Both the position numbers and the translations under genes were made by a program. From Shinella zoogloeoides (GTDB taxonomy: Bacteria > Pseudomonadota > Alphaproteobacteria > Rhizobiales > Rhizobiaceae), in the NCBI RefSeq assembly GCF_003574625.1, contig NZ_QNUJ01000015.1, positions 1 to 64,000 on the forward strand: a DNA stretch of 64,000 bases, read 5' to 3'. This document shows, piece by piece, positions 22,737 through 30,592 of the stretch (the stretch's first letter is position 1; each line of letters starts with the position of its first letter). Under the pieces are notes generated by a model. The model saw only the letters and a list, made by a program, of their open reading frames with translations, made no database searches and was not told where the DNA came from.

Positions 22737-23569
22737 GCCCTCCCTTGTTCGAGGGCAACGGCTGTATCATGGACAGGAACCGGCCGGTGGTCCTTGTCGA
22801 TTGCCACCATGCTGAAGCGCCCCGTGGCTGTAACGTGCCGCTCGCCCGTCAGCAGGTTCTCGGACCAGAGTTTTGTCTCGATGGACATGGAACTGCGGCC
22901 GACGCGCTCGACGCGTGCCTCCGCCTCGACGATTTCACCGATCTCGATTGCCCTTGCAAAGTCGATGCGCTCGGACGATGCCAGCACCACCAGCTTGCCG
23001 GAATGGCGCGACGCTGCAACGAAAGCGGCCTTGGTCATGTAGGCGATTGCCTCGCCTCCGAACATCCGGCCGGCGCTGTTTGCCTGATCCGGGAAGACGA
23101 TATCGACCATCGTGACGGCCTCGCTCGGTTCCGGTTCCTCAGCAGGTAGGAGTTCGGGCAGGCCATAGCGCGCCGCATCCTCGCCTTCGGGTATGGCGAC
23201 CATGTGGAAGATGCCGCGCGTGCAGGTGTGCCGCTTGCGGCCGACAATGGTCTCCGCCGCCATTTCCACCTCGACGGTCAGGGAACGGCGCCCGGCCTTG
23301 ATGGGTATCGCCGTGAATTCCACGATGTGCCCGATGCGTGCGGGCTGCTTGAAAGCGATGCGTTCGCAGGAGGCGGTCACGAAGGGCGCCCGGCCGAAGC
23401 GGGTCGCCGCGATGAAGGCGACGCGGTCCATGAGGGCAAGGCCGGTTCCCCCGAAAAGGGTGCCGTGATGGTTGGTATCTCCGGGAAAGACAATGTCGAC
23501 AAGACGGGTTGTCGGGCCGCTCCGGGCGGGCTTTCCTGTCGTCGTGGTCTCTGTCATCGGCGCTGCCAT
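22733..23569 (-). CDS. Tandem-hotdog acyl-CoA thioesterase
   Basis: Two repeated hotdog domains (residues about 15-125 and 150-270) each contain the YciA/ACOT pattern: DIVFPGDTNHHGTLFGGTGLALMDRVAF, then SCERIAF, and DIVFPDQANSAGRMFGGEAIAYMTKAAF, then SSERIDF. The protein is 278 residues from ATG 23569; ATG 23557 (MTETTTTG) is an alternative. Such enzymes hydrolyse acyl-CoA to CoA and acid. Its 5' leader contains the cobalamin riboswitch, and it ends in an ATGA overlap with the MetR-like gene. Why a thioesterase is under B12 control is unclear. Confidence 0.85.
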   Translation of the reverse strand: MAAPMTETTTTGKPARSGPTTRLVDIVFPGDTNHHGTLFGGTGLALMDRVAFIAATRFGRAPFVTASCERIAFKQPARIGHIVEFTAIPIKAGRRSLTVEVEMAAETIVGRKRHTCTRGIFHMVAIPEGEDAARYGLPELLPAEEPEPSEAVTMVDIVFPDQANSAGRMFGGEAIAYMTKAAFVAASRHSGKLVVLASSERIDFARAIEIGEIVEAEARVERVGRSSMSIETKLWSENLLTGERHVTATGRFSMVAIDKDHRPVPVHDTAVALEQGRA

Positions 23570-23612
23570 CAGGTTGCGGCAGGGCAGGACATGACGCAGA
23601 GACGACGGCACG

Positions 23613-23639
23613 GGAGTACCGACGCGAAAGCGGCACTCC
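23613..23639 (-). promoter_or_regulatory. Hairpin between riboswitch and thioesterase start
   Basis: On the minus strand, GGAGTGCCG and CGGTACTCC form a nine-pair stem with one G-U pair. It lies 32 bases after the riboswitch and 44 bases before the start. It has no U tract, so a translation or Rho-related expression platform is more likely than an intrinsic terminator. Confidence 0.5.
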
Positions 23640-23670
23640 GGGACACCCCGCCCGTGGACGTTATCTATCG

Positions 23671-23853
23671 CGGCAGGTCTCCTGGCTTGCGGGTCGTTGC
23701 TTCCGTCCGTCTTCCCGAGAAACGCCTCAGTGACATGAATGGACTTTCGCTCGCCGCTTACAGTTGCGGGGGCAGCTTCGGATTCGGGCCATGCCCTCAC
23801 CGAGATTCCCTCTTAGCTCCGGACTTTCGCCCGCAGAACCACGATAGGGAACC
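23671..23853 (-). promoter_or_regulatory. Cobalamin riboswitch
   Basis: The minus strand shows the conserved class I elements in order. GGTTCCC opens the 5' half. GGAGCTAAGAGGGAATC, GAATCCGAAGCTG, then CCCGCAACTGTAAGCGG form the core. A CATTCATGTCACTG segment and CTCGGGAAGACGG follow. The B12 box AAGCCAGGAGACCTGCC closes it. Length is about 183 nt. It is followed by a hairpin (23613-23639) and the thioesterase start codon at 23569. Class I cobalamin riboswitches normally lower expression when adenosylcobalamin is bound. The element sits in the leader of the thioesterase-metR operon, not of the divergent mesX. Confidence 0.95.
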
Positions 23854-23998
23854 AATGTCGCATGACGGCGAGAGGGTCAAGGCGCGTGTCACGTGAATGT
23901 GCCGGAGATGTCCATCGCGCTGAAGCCTGCCTCCTTGAAGCCGCGGCTCATGCCCACGGCATTGCGAATTCTGGCCGGGGGGAGCGTTGCGCAGAACC

Positions 23999-24013
23999 AT
24001 GAGCATGTCTCAT
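23999..24013 (+). promoter_or_regulatory. Candidate LysR-type box upstream of mesX
   Basis: ATGAG-CATGT-CTCAT is a perfect 15-bp dyad with the T-N11-A spacing of LTTR sites. A second dyad, AGCATG-TCT-CATGCT (24002-24016), overlaps it. It lies in the divergent intergenic region, 179 bp before the mesX start codon and 146 bp from the riboswitch 5' end. Confidence 0.45.
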
Positions 24014-24134
24014 GCTTCAATGAGATAAAACCATTTTTTGCCAATGCTTTCGTCAGCTACATAGCACGCACCGCCGTTAGCTTCAGAGAGTACGAAGACT
24101 GCTGACTGAGAAAACCGGAAAAGAAGATTGGAAG

Positions 24135-24181
24135 CCCTGATTATCGGAAAAAAGATACAGGGTTTTTCTCGGAAATCAGGA
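24135..24181 (+). promoter_or_regulatory. Alternative stems in the mesX leader
   Basis: CCCTG (24135-24139) pairs with CAGGG (24158-24162) followed by TTTTT, a terminator-like shape. CCTGATT (24136-24142) instead pairs perfectly with AATCAGG (24174-24180), part of the ribosome binding site of mesX. The two stems exclude each other. Three copies of a CGGAAA-AAGAT motif also lie here. Confidence 0.4.
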
Positions 24182-24191
24182 TACGATCGCG

Positions 24192-25175
24192 ATGAAAAAC
24201 GATTTTACATTTACGATAAAGAGTATTTCCTTCGATGAGGATTATTCCCCATCGGAAAATACACGGATCACGACCAATTTTGCCAATTTGGCCCGAGGGG
24301 AAAGCCGCCAGGAAAACCTGCGCAACGCCTTGCGGATGATCGACAATCGTTTCAACGCCCTGGCGCATTGGGATAACCCCAACGGCGACCGGTATTCCGT
24401 CGAACTCGAAATCATTTCCGTCGAGATGAACATCGACGCGGGGGGCAAGAACGAAGCCTTCCCGTTGATCGAGATCTTGAAAACGAACATCGTTGATCGA
24501 AAGACGAACGAGCGCATTCAGGGCGTTGTGGGGAATAATTTCTCCTCTTACGTGCGGGATTACGACTTCAGCGTCTTGCTGCCGGAGCACAACAGGAACC
24601 GCCCCGAATTCAGCACGCCGGAGAATTTCGGCGAGCTGCATGGAAACCTGTTCAAGGGCTTCCTGAATTCAGAGGCCTATAAAGAGAATTTCCATAAGCC
24701 GCCGATTATCTGCCTGAGCGCTTCCAGCAGCAAGGCCTATCATCGGACTGACAATCATCACCCCATACTGGGTGTCGAGTATCATCAGAGCGAGTTCTCC
24801 CCGACCGACCAGTATTTCAAGAAAATGGGCCTGCAGGTTCGCTATTTCATGCCGCCGAACAGCGTTGCGCCGCTGGCGTTCTATTTTCTCGGCGACCTGC
24901 TTGGCGATTACACCAATCTCGAGCTTATCAGCACCATCAGCACGATGGAGACGTTCCAGAAGATCTACCGGCCCGAGATCTACAATGCCAATTCTGCCGC
25001 GGGCACCTGCTATCAGCCGAACCTGAAGCACTCGGATTATTCATTGACGCGCATTGTCTATGACCGGGAGGAGCGCAGCCGCCTGGCTGTTGAGCAGGGA
25101 AAGTTCGCCGAAGAGCATTTTATCAAGCCATACAAGACCATTCTCGATCAATGGTCTGCCAACTGCGTTCTTTGA
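24192..25175 (+). CDS. mesX: DUF1852 protein MesX, partner of core methionine synthase
   Basis: This 327-residue soluble protein starts MKNDFTFTIKSISFDEDYSPS and matches the DUF1852 family in length and in the segments TRITTNFANLARGESRQENL and HWDNPNGDRYSVELEIIS. DUF1852 (MesX) is required with MesD for folate- and cobalamin-independent, oxygen-dependent methionine synthesis in aerobic bacteria (established for other species). It is followed 27 bp later by mesD, the expected pair. The start has CAGGAT as ribosome binding site, inside the alternative leader stem. Confidence 0.9.
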   Translation: MKNDFTFTIKSISFDEDYSPSENTRITTNFANLARGESRQENLRNALRMIDNRFNALAHWDNPNGDRYSVELEIISVEMNIDAGGKNEAFPLIEILKTNIVDRKTNERIQGVVGNNFSSYVRDYDFSVLLPEHNRNRPEFSTPENFGELHGNLFKGFLNSEAYKENFHKPPIICLSASSSKAYHRTDNHHPILGVEYHQSEFSPTDQYFKKMGLQVRYFMPPNSVAPLAFYFLGDLLGDYTNLELISTISTMETFQKIYRPEIYNANSAAGTCYQPNLKHSDYSLTRIVYDREERSRLAVEQGKFAEEHFIKPYKTILDQWSANCVL

Positions 25176-25202
25176 CGAACGGAAAATACAAGGTCGCCTG
25201 CC

Positions 25203-26231
25203 ATGAAAAAACTGTTGCCCACTTCCACCGCCGGCAGCTTGCCGAAGCCCTCCTGGCTTGCGCAGCCCGAGACGCTCTGGTCCCCCTGGAAATTGCAGGA
25301 CGAGCAACTGACGGAGGGCAAGCAGGACGCCCTGCGCTTGTCTCTGGACGACCAGCGGCAGGCCGGCATCGATATCGTCAGCGATGGCGAGCAAACGCGC
25401 CAGCATTTCGTGACGACATTCATCGAGCACCTCGACGGCGTTGATTTCGAAAAACGCGAGACCGTTCGAATTCGCGATCGCTACGATGCGAGTGTCCCGA
25501 CGGTCGTCGGCGCCGTATCGCGCCAGAAGCCGGTTTTCGTTGAAGACGCCAGGTTCCTGCGCCAGCAGACGAAGCAGCCGATCAAGTGGGCGCTGCCGGG
25601 TCCGATGACCATGATCGATACGCTTTTTGACGACCACTATAAAAGCCGCGAGAAGCTGGCCTGGGAATTCGCCAAGATTCTCAACCAGGAAGCTAGGGAA
25701 CTGGAGGCCGCCGGCGTCGATATCATCCAGTTCGACGAGCCCGCATTCAACGTCTTCTTCGACGAGGTGAACGACTGGGGTGTCGCCACCCTGGAAAAGG
25801 CGATCGAAGGCCTGAAATGCGAAACCGCCGTGCATATCTGCTACGGCTACGGCATCAAGGCCAATACGGACTGGAAAAAGACGCTGGGGTCGCAGTGGCG
25901 GCAATACGAGGAATCGTTCCCCAAGCTGCAGAAATCCAGCATCGGCATGATCTCTCTGGAATGCCACAACTCTCATGTTCCAATGGATCTGATCGAGCTG
26001 ATCCGAGGCAAGAAGGTGATGGTCGGGGCCATCGACGTGGCAAGCAATACCATCGAGACCCCGGAGGAAGTTGCCGCCACGCTAAGGAAGGCCCTTCAAT
26101 TCGTGGATGCCGATAAGCTTTGCCCCTGCACCAATTGTGGCATGGCGCCGCTGTCTCGCCGCGTGGCAAGGGGCAAGCTGCAGGCCTTGAGTGCCGGCGC
26201 GGAAATCGTCCGAAAAGAGCTGTCCGCCTAG
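25203..26231 (+). CDS. mesD: Core methionine synthase MesD (MetE C-terminal-like, folate-independent)
   Basis: At 342 residues this lacks the N-terminal half of MetE (about 750 residues). It keeps the catalytic barrel: LPTSTAGSLPKP at the start, IDIVSDGEQTRQHF, the LPGPMTMIDT stretch, and IIQFDEPAF. Likely zinc and homocysteine ligands are His211 and Cys213 (VHICYGYG), Glu253 (SLECHNSH) and Cys312 (CTNCGMAPLSRRVA). MesD transfers a methyl group to homocysteine without methyl-folate or cobalamin but needs MesX and oxygen. It directly follows mesX on the same strand. Confidence 0.9.
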   Translation: MKKLLPTSTAGSLPKPSWLAQPETLWSPWKLQDEQLTEGKQDALRLSLDDQRQAGIDIVSDGEQTRQHFVTTFIEHLDGVDFEKRETVRIRDRYDASVPTVVGAVSRQKPVFVEDARFLRQQTKQPIKWALPGPMTMIDTLFDDHYKSREKLAWEFAKILNQEARELEAAGVDIIQFDEPAFNVFFDEVNDWGVATLEKAIEGLKCETAVHICYGYGIKANTDWKKTLGSQWRQYEESFPKLQKSSIGMISLECHNSHVPMDLIELIRGKKVMVGAIDVASNTIETPEEVAATLRKALQFVDADKLCPCTNCGMAPLSRRVARGKLQALSAGAEIVRKELSA

Positions 26232-26242
26232 TCTGGACGATC

Positions 26243-26257
26243 TCCCGGCCACCGGGA
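26243..26257 (+). terminator. Short hairpin after mesD
   Basis: TCCCGG-cca-CCGGGA is a perfect six-pair stem 12 bases after the mesD stop. There is no T tract, so termination is doubtful. Confidence 0.25.
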
Positions 26258-26357
26258 TGCGTAATCCCCGGGCGTGCCGGGGCGCATTGCATATGAACAG
26301 TGGACACTGCGTGACCGCCTCGGTTGCGCGCGTACCAAACGCACCTGAGAGGCCGAC

Positions 26358-26873
26358 ATGGGCATGGTGGACCACCGCTTCGACATTGTGGACAAGGCCG
26401 CGTTTCGCAGCGGTATGTCGCGCCTCGGCTCGGCGGTCAGCATCGTTACCACGAAATCTGGCGGCGAGCGCTACGGGTTTACGGCCTCCGCGGTCTGCAG
26501 CGTCAGCGATACGCCGGCAACGCTTCTCGTCTGCATCAATCGTGCGAGTTCGTGTTTTCATGCCTTCGAAAGCGCGCGCCATTTCTGCGTCAACACGTTG
26601 ATGCCGGGCCAGGAAGACATCTCTGACGCCTTCGGCGGCAAGACGCCGGCAAAGGACCGATTTGCGCTTGGCGAATGGGGAGAGGGCCTCACGGGTATCC
26701 CGGTCCTGGCCAATGCCTCGGTCAGCTTCGAATGCGAACTTACCAATGCCGTGGACGAGGCCACCCACCGCATCGTCTTCGGGCGCATAATCGATATTCG
26801 TGAGAACGAGGAACGGGCGACACTGCTGTACTGCATGCGTCGCTATCTTGGCGCCTGGGCCCGGAATCTTTGA
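26358..26873 (+). CDS. Flavin reductase family protein
   Basis: This 171-residue protein has the FMN-binding split barrel features: FRSGMSRLGSAVSIVTT at the start, YGFTASAVCSVSDTPATLLVCINRAS (flavin phosphate binding), and HRIVFGRIIDI at the C-terminus. Family members pass electrons from NAD(P)H to free flavin, which oxygenases consume. Its place 126 bp after mesD suggests that reduced flavin feeds the oxygen-dependent MesX/MesD reaction; this is inference. A GAGAGG site precedes the ATG. Confidence 0.85.
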   Translation: MGMVDHRFDIVDKAAFRSGMSRLGSAVSIVTTKSGGERYGFTASAVCSVSDTPATLLVCINRASSCFHAFESARHFCVNTLMPGQEDISDAFGGKTPAKDRFALGEWGEGLTGIPVLANASVSFECELTNAVDEATHRIVFGRIIDIRENEERATLLYCMRRYLGAWARNL

Positions 26874-27284
26874 TGAGCGGAGTTTGACGGTATTCCGCTG
26901 GTATTGATTCCGGCTTTTCCTCTCACGCAGGCAAGGCGCGATCGGCACGAACTCAACCGCGTCCGATACATGTTGGACGGTGTGCGCGGAGATAGCAGGC
27001 GAGACGATCGTGGCCGCATCGCATCGAAAGGGCGCTGCCAGCCGTCGCTCCGAAAATTTGTTCTTTAGCGGGAACAAATTTTGCGAAGCCGCATTTAATG
27101 TCGGCAACCGCAGACACCCCCGGATGCGGTTGTGAGGGGGACCCGAGAGCGATGTGCACGCTCTTGGGTCTCATCCGTTTCGGGGACTTCCACTATGATC
27201 CGAATGCGGGCAGGATCGCGCGGGCTGCGCGAACAAATCCGCCCGGCCCACGTTTCCCTGCAAAGCCTGCCATAGGAGCGCATC
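26874..27284. other. Gap with a long palindrome
   Basis: No gene was recognised. AAAATTTGTTC (27053-27063) and GAACAAATTTT (27072-27082) form a perfect 11-bp inverted repeat around an eight-base loop. The AT-rich arms contrast with the GC-rich surroundings. It could be an operator, a promoter region of the BON gene, or a terminator of the flavin reductase operon. Confidence 0.5.
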
Positions 27285-27548
27285 ATGGTTTTCAAGGAAG
27301 GCACCTTCAAGGGCGAATTGCCCGAGCATTTCGACGGTCCGCATCCCGCCTGGCTGGAAACGGCGGTGGCGGACGCGCTTTCGCTCGCCGGCGATGTCGA
27401 CGCCTCGGACATCACCGTGACCTGCAAGGGCACGCGGATCGTGCTTTCCGGCAGCGTCACCTCCCCGGAGGAGGCCGACCGCGCCGTGGCCGTGGCCGCC
27501 GCGATCAAGGACGTCACCGAGGTCGACAACCGCCTCTCCTGGCTCTGA
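27285..27548 (+). CDS. BON-domain protein
   Basis: The 87-residue product has one BON domain, about residues 20-87: WLETAVADALSLAGDVDASDITVTCKGTRIVLSGSVTSPEEADRAVAVAAAIKDVTEVDNRLSW. There is no signal peptide, unlike OsmY, so a cytoplasmic location is likely. BON domains bind phospholipid or other ligands; the function here is unknown. AGGAG precedes the ATG by about eight bases. It is a single gene between the mes region and an acyl-CoA synthetase. Confidence 0.85.
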   Translation: MVFKEGTFKGELPEHFDGPHPAWLETAVADALSLAGDVDASDITVTCKGTRIVLSGSVTSPEEADRAVAVAAAIKDVTEVDNRLSWL

Positions 27549-27621
27549 CCTTCGAAAGCCGCCATTGCGGTGCGGCCCTCCGGAATGCTAGTTGCAATGC
27601 AGCAAACTGGAGAGACACCGG

Positions 27622-29265
27622 ATGCTTGCCGAAAGATCGACCTACGACGCCCTGTACCGGGATTTCCGCTGGCAGATCCCCGAACGCTTCAACATCGGCA
27701 CCGCCGTTTCCGATGCCTGGGCGGCGCGCGAGCCGGACCGCGTCTGCCTCCAGCATTTCCTGCCCGACGCCCCGCCGCTCTCCATGACCTATGGCGAACT
27801 TGCCGCCCGCTCGGACGCCTTCGCCGCGGCGCTGCAGGCGGAAGGCGTCGGCAGGGGCGATCGGGTGGCGATCCTGCTGCCGCAGAGCTTCGAGACGGTG
27901 ATCGCCCATGTCGCGATCTACAAGCTCGGCGCCATCGCCCTGCCGCTGGCCCTGCTCTTCGGCGCGGACGTCCTTTCCTTCCGGCTGAAGAATGCCGAGG
28001 CGAAGGCCATCGTCACCAACCGGTTCGGCCTCGAACGCCTGAAGCCCATCCGGCAAGACTTGCCGACGCTCGACATCGTCATCGCGACCGAGGCGGCCGA
28101 CGATGCCGACGCGAAGAGCTTCCACGACCTTCTTGCCCGGCACGCCGGCCCGTTCGCCTCCGTCGACAGCGGCCCAGATGATCCGGCCATGATGATCTAT
28201 ACGTCCGGCACGACGGGTCCGCCGAAGGGCGCGCTGCACGGCCACCGCGTGCTGCTCGGCCATGTGCCCGGCTTCCAGATGCACCATGAATTCCTGCCGC
28301 AGCCCGGCGACCGCATCTGGACCCCGTCCGACTGGGCCTGGGCGGGCGGGCTTCTCAACGTTCTCCTGCCGGCGCTGCTGCTCGGCGTGCCGGTCGTCTC
28401 CTCGCCGGGCCAGAAATTCGACCCCGACATGGCCTATCGCATCATGCAGGACATGGACGTGCGCAACGCCTTCATTCCGCCGACGGCGCTGCGGCTGATG
28501 AAGACGGTCGCCAATCCGCGCGAAAAATACCGGCTCAACCTGCGCACCATCGGCTCGGCCGGCGAATCCCTCGGCCGCGAGACCTGGGAATGGGTGCGCG
28601 ACACGCTCGGCATCACCATCAACGAATTCTACGGCCAGACGGAGTGCAACATCGTGCTCGGCTCGATCGGCAAGCTCGGCGTGTCGCGCCCGGGGCCGAT
28701 CGGCAAGCCGGTGCCGGGCCATGTCGTCGCGATCATCGACGCCGAGGGCCGGGAGCTGCCGCGCGGCACCGTCGGCCAGGTCGCCGTGAAACGGCCCGAT
28801 CCCGTGATGTTCCTCGGCTACTGGCGGAACGACAGGGCCACGGCGGAGAAATTCGTCGGCGACTGGCTGATGACCGGCGATCTCGGCCGCATGGACGAGG
28901 AAGGCTACGTCACCTTCTTCGGCCGCGACGACGACGTCATCACCTCCTCCGGCTACCGGATCGGCCCGAGCGAGATCGAGGATTGCCTTGCCGGCCACCC
29001 CGCCGTGCAGCTCGCCGCCGCCGTCGGCAAGCCGGACCCGGTGCGCACGGAGATCGTCAAGGCCTATGTGGTGCTGCGCCCCGGCGAAGTGCCGTCGCCG
29101 GCCCTTGCCGCCGAGATCCGCGAATGGGTCAAGTCTCGGCTTTCCATGCACGAATATCCGCGCGAGGTGGATTTCGTCGATTCCCTGCCGCTCACGACCT
29201 CCGGCAAGGTCATCCGCCATCTCCTGCGCAAGCGGGCGGCGGAAGAGGCGGCCCGCGCCGCCTAG
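27622..29265 (+). CDS. AMP-dependent acyl-CoA synthetase
   Basis: From ATG 27622 (GGAGAG upstream) the protein has 547 residues. Adenylation motifs are A3 MMIYTSGTTGPPKGALH around residue 190, NEFYGQTECNIVLGS (A5), GDWLMTGDLGRMDEEGYVTFFGRDDDVI (A7-A8) and TTSGKVIRHLLRK (A10). The family activates short- or medium-chain fatty acids to acyl-CoA via acyl-AMP. Resemblance to AcsA-like proteins suggests a short or medium acyl substrate, which cannot be settled here. It is monocistronic, and faces the convergent CelD-like gene. Confidence 0.9.
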   Translation: MLAERSTYDALYRDFRWQIPERFNIGTAVSDAWAAREPDRVCLQHFLPDAPPLSMTYGELAARSDAFAAALQAEGVGRGDRVAILLPQSFETVIAHVAIYKLGAIALPLALLFGADVLSFRLKNAEAKAIVTNRFGLERLKPIRQDLPTLDIVIATEAADDADAKSFHDLLARHAGPFASVDSGPDDPAMMIYTSGTTGPPKGALHGHRVLLGHVPGFQMHHEFLPQPGDRIWTPSDWAWAGGLLNVLLPALLLGVPVVSSPGQKFDPDMAYRIMQDMDVRNAFIPPTALRLMKTVANPREKYRLNLRTIGSAGESLGRETWEWVRDTLGITINEFYGQTECNIVLGSIGKLGVSRPGPIGKPVPGHVVAIIDAEGRELPRGTVGQVAVKRPDPVMFLGYWRNDRATAEKFVGDWLMTGDLGRMDEEGYVTFFGRDDDVITSSGYRIGPSEIEDCLAGHPAVQLAAAVGKPDPVRTEIVKAYVVLRPGEVPSPALAAEIREWVKSRLSMHEYPREVDFVDSLPLTTSGKVIRHLLRKRAAEEAARAA

Positions 29266-29320
29266 TTTTAACCGGATTATACGACGCCGAAGCGATGCCC
29301 GCTTCGGCCGGAAAATGCCC

Positions 29321-30592
29321 TTAACGCCTGGCGAGCGAGCGGATCTTGTCCCGCAGCAACCGCGCGACATTGCGGGTATTGCGGTAGAGGTGAAGCTGTG
29401 TCGCCACCTGCCGCACATCGCGGTCGCGGTTCTGCTGCAGGCCGATGATGAGCGTGCCCATGTCCTCGCGCTCCTCCCAGAAGCGGCTCATCACCGGATG
29501 GTCGGGGATGGCGCAGGAATCCGAGCGCGCGATATTGGCGTCGTCGAGATGCCATTCGGTCAGCTCTGCAAGAAGCAGCTTGCCGGGCGAATAGCGGGCA
29601 TAGTCTTCGTTATAGGCCGTCTTCCAGGTATAGGCCTCGCCGCCGGTGAGGAAGACTATCATGGAGGCGATGGCGCGGCCGTCGAGGTCGAGCGTGTGGA
29701 TGCGCACGCCGTCCGTCTCGGCCAGGTTGGTGATCGCCTCGCGGGCGAAGGCGGCGCGGTAGCGGTCGTTGATCATCGCCGTGCGGCCGCGTCCCTTCCA
29801 GCCGCCCGCCTCCAAAAGCAGGAACTCCTCCATGCGAAGGCGGATATCGGCGGGCTGGCGCGCGACATTGTAGCTGAGCGCGCCGAGGCGATCGAGCTTG
29901 CGCCACTGCCGGCGCAATTCGCGGAAATGCTGCTGCGAGATCGCCTTCTGAAGATAGGTCTGGCCGTCGAGCAGGCTTTCCAGCATCGGCCGGCGATAGG
30001 TGTCGGTCACGGTGAGCGGCAGGTTCCGGCTGATGGCGACCGCGCGCATCAGCTGCGCGAAGGGACCGTTGAGGCGAAGGTCCGGCAGGACGAGCACCGG
30101 CGGCAGGCCGGTGGCAGGTCCCGCGAGCGCTTCGAGCAGGTTGTCCAGCGTTTCGGCGGCATCCTCGGCATCGACCAGCGGCGTGCCGAGCGGGCCGAAC
30201 GGGTTCGACCAGGCGCGCAGGATGCTGGTACCGATGGAAAAGCCCGGCTTCTCGACCGAGAAGGGCATGAGGAAGCGCATGCGGCTGCGCCCCTCGCTCT
30301 CGTCGCGGATGACGGAGAGGCGCACCGTACGGTCCTCCAGCCGCGGCATGGCCGGCGCGAGGAAACGGCCGGTAAAGAAGATGTTCGGATCCATGACGCG
30401 GTTCGACAGGAAGTCGAGTTCCTGCTGCAGCTCGTAGCCGGCCGTCGCCGGATAGAGCGACAGCGAGCGGCCCGGGCGACCGACGGGAATGCGCTGGTCT
30501 GCGGGCGGCTGCGCAAGCGGCGCCGCCGGCGGAATCACGGCCTGGGCGCGGCCCGCCGCGATCGCATGGTCGAGGCCGTGGCTATCGGTCAT
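29321..30592 (-). CDS. CelD/BioF2-like acetyltransferase family protein
   Basis: From ATG 30592 the protein is 423 residues. It has a C-terminal GNAT-type fold (FAREAITNLAETDGVRIHTLDLDGRAIASMIVFLTGGEAYTWKTAYNEDYARYSPGKLLL), as in the BioF2-like acetyltransferase domain of CelD-type cellulose biosynthesis proteins. The start overlaps the end of the flippase gene by 11 bp, so the two are cotranscribed. A role in exopolysaccharide modification is inferred from that link. The exact acceptor is unknown. Confidence 0.75.
   Translation of the reverse strand: MTDSHGLDHAIAAGRAQAVIPPAAPLAQPPADQRIPVGRPGRSLSLYPATAGYELQQELDFLSNRVMDPNIFFTGRFLAPAMPRLEDRTVRLSVIRDESEGRSRMRFLMPFSVEKPGFSIGTSILRAWSNPFGPLGTPLVDAEDAAETLDNLLEALAGPATGLPPVLVLPDLRLNGPFAQLMRAVAISRNLPLTVTDTYRRPMLESLLDGQTYLQKAISQQHFRELRRQWRKLDRLGALSYNVARQPADIRLRMEEFLLLEAGGWKGRGRTAMINDRYRAAFAREAITNLAETDGVRIHTLDLDGRAIASMIVFLTGGEAYTWKTAYNEDYARYSPGKLLLAELTEWHLDDANIARSDSCAIPDHPVMSRFWEEREDMGTLIIGLQQNRDRDVRQVATQLHLYRNTRNVARLLRDKIRSLARR

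Noticed and set aside
23671-23853. Cobalamin riboswitch acting directly on mesX
   Set aside because: All conserved elements read in order on the minus strand, so the aptamer belongs to the thioesterase-metR transcript.
27514-29418. 634-codon minus-strand frame opposite the acyl-CoA synthetase
   Set aside because: Adenylation motifs are on the plus strand; the reverse frame has no domain features.
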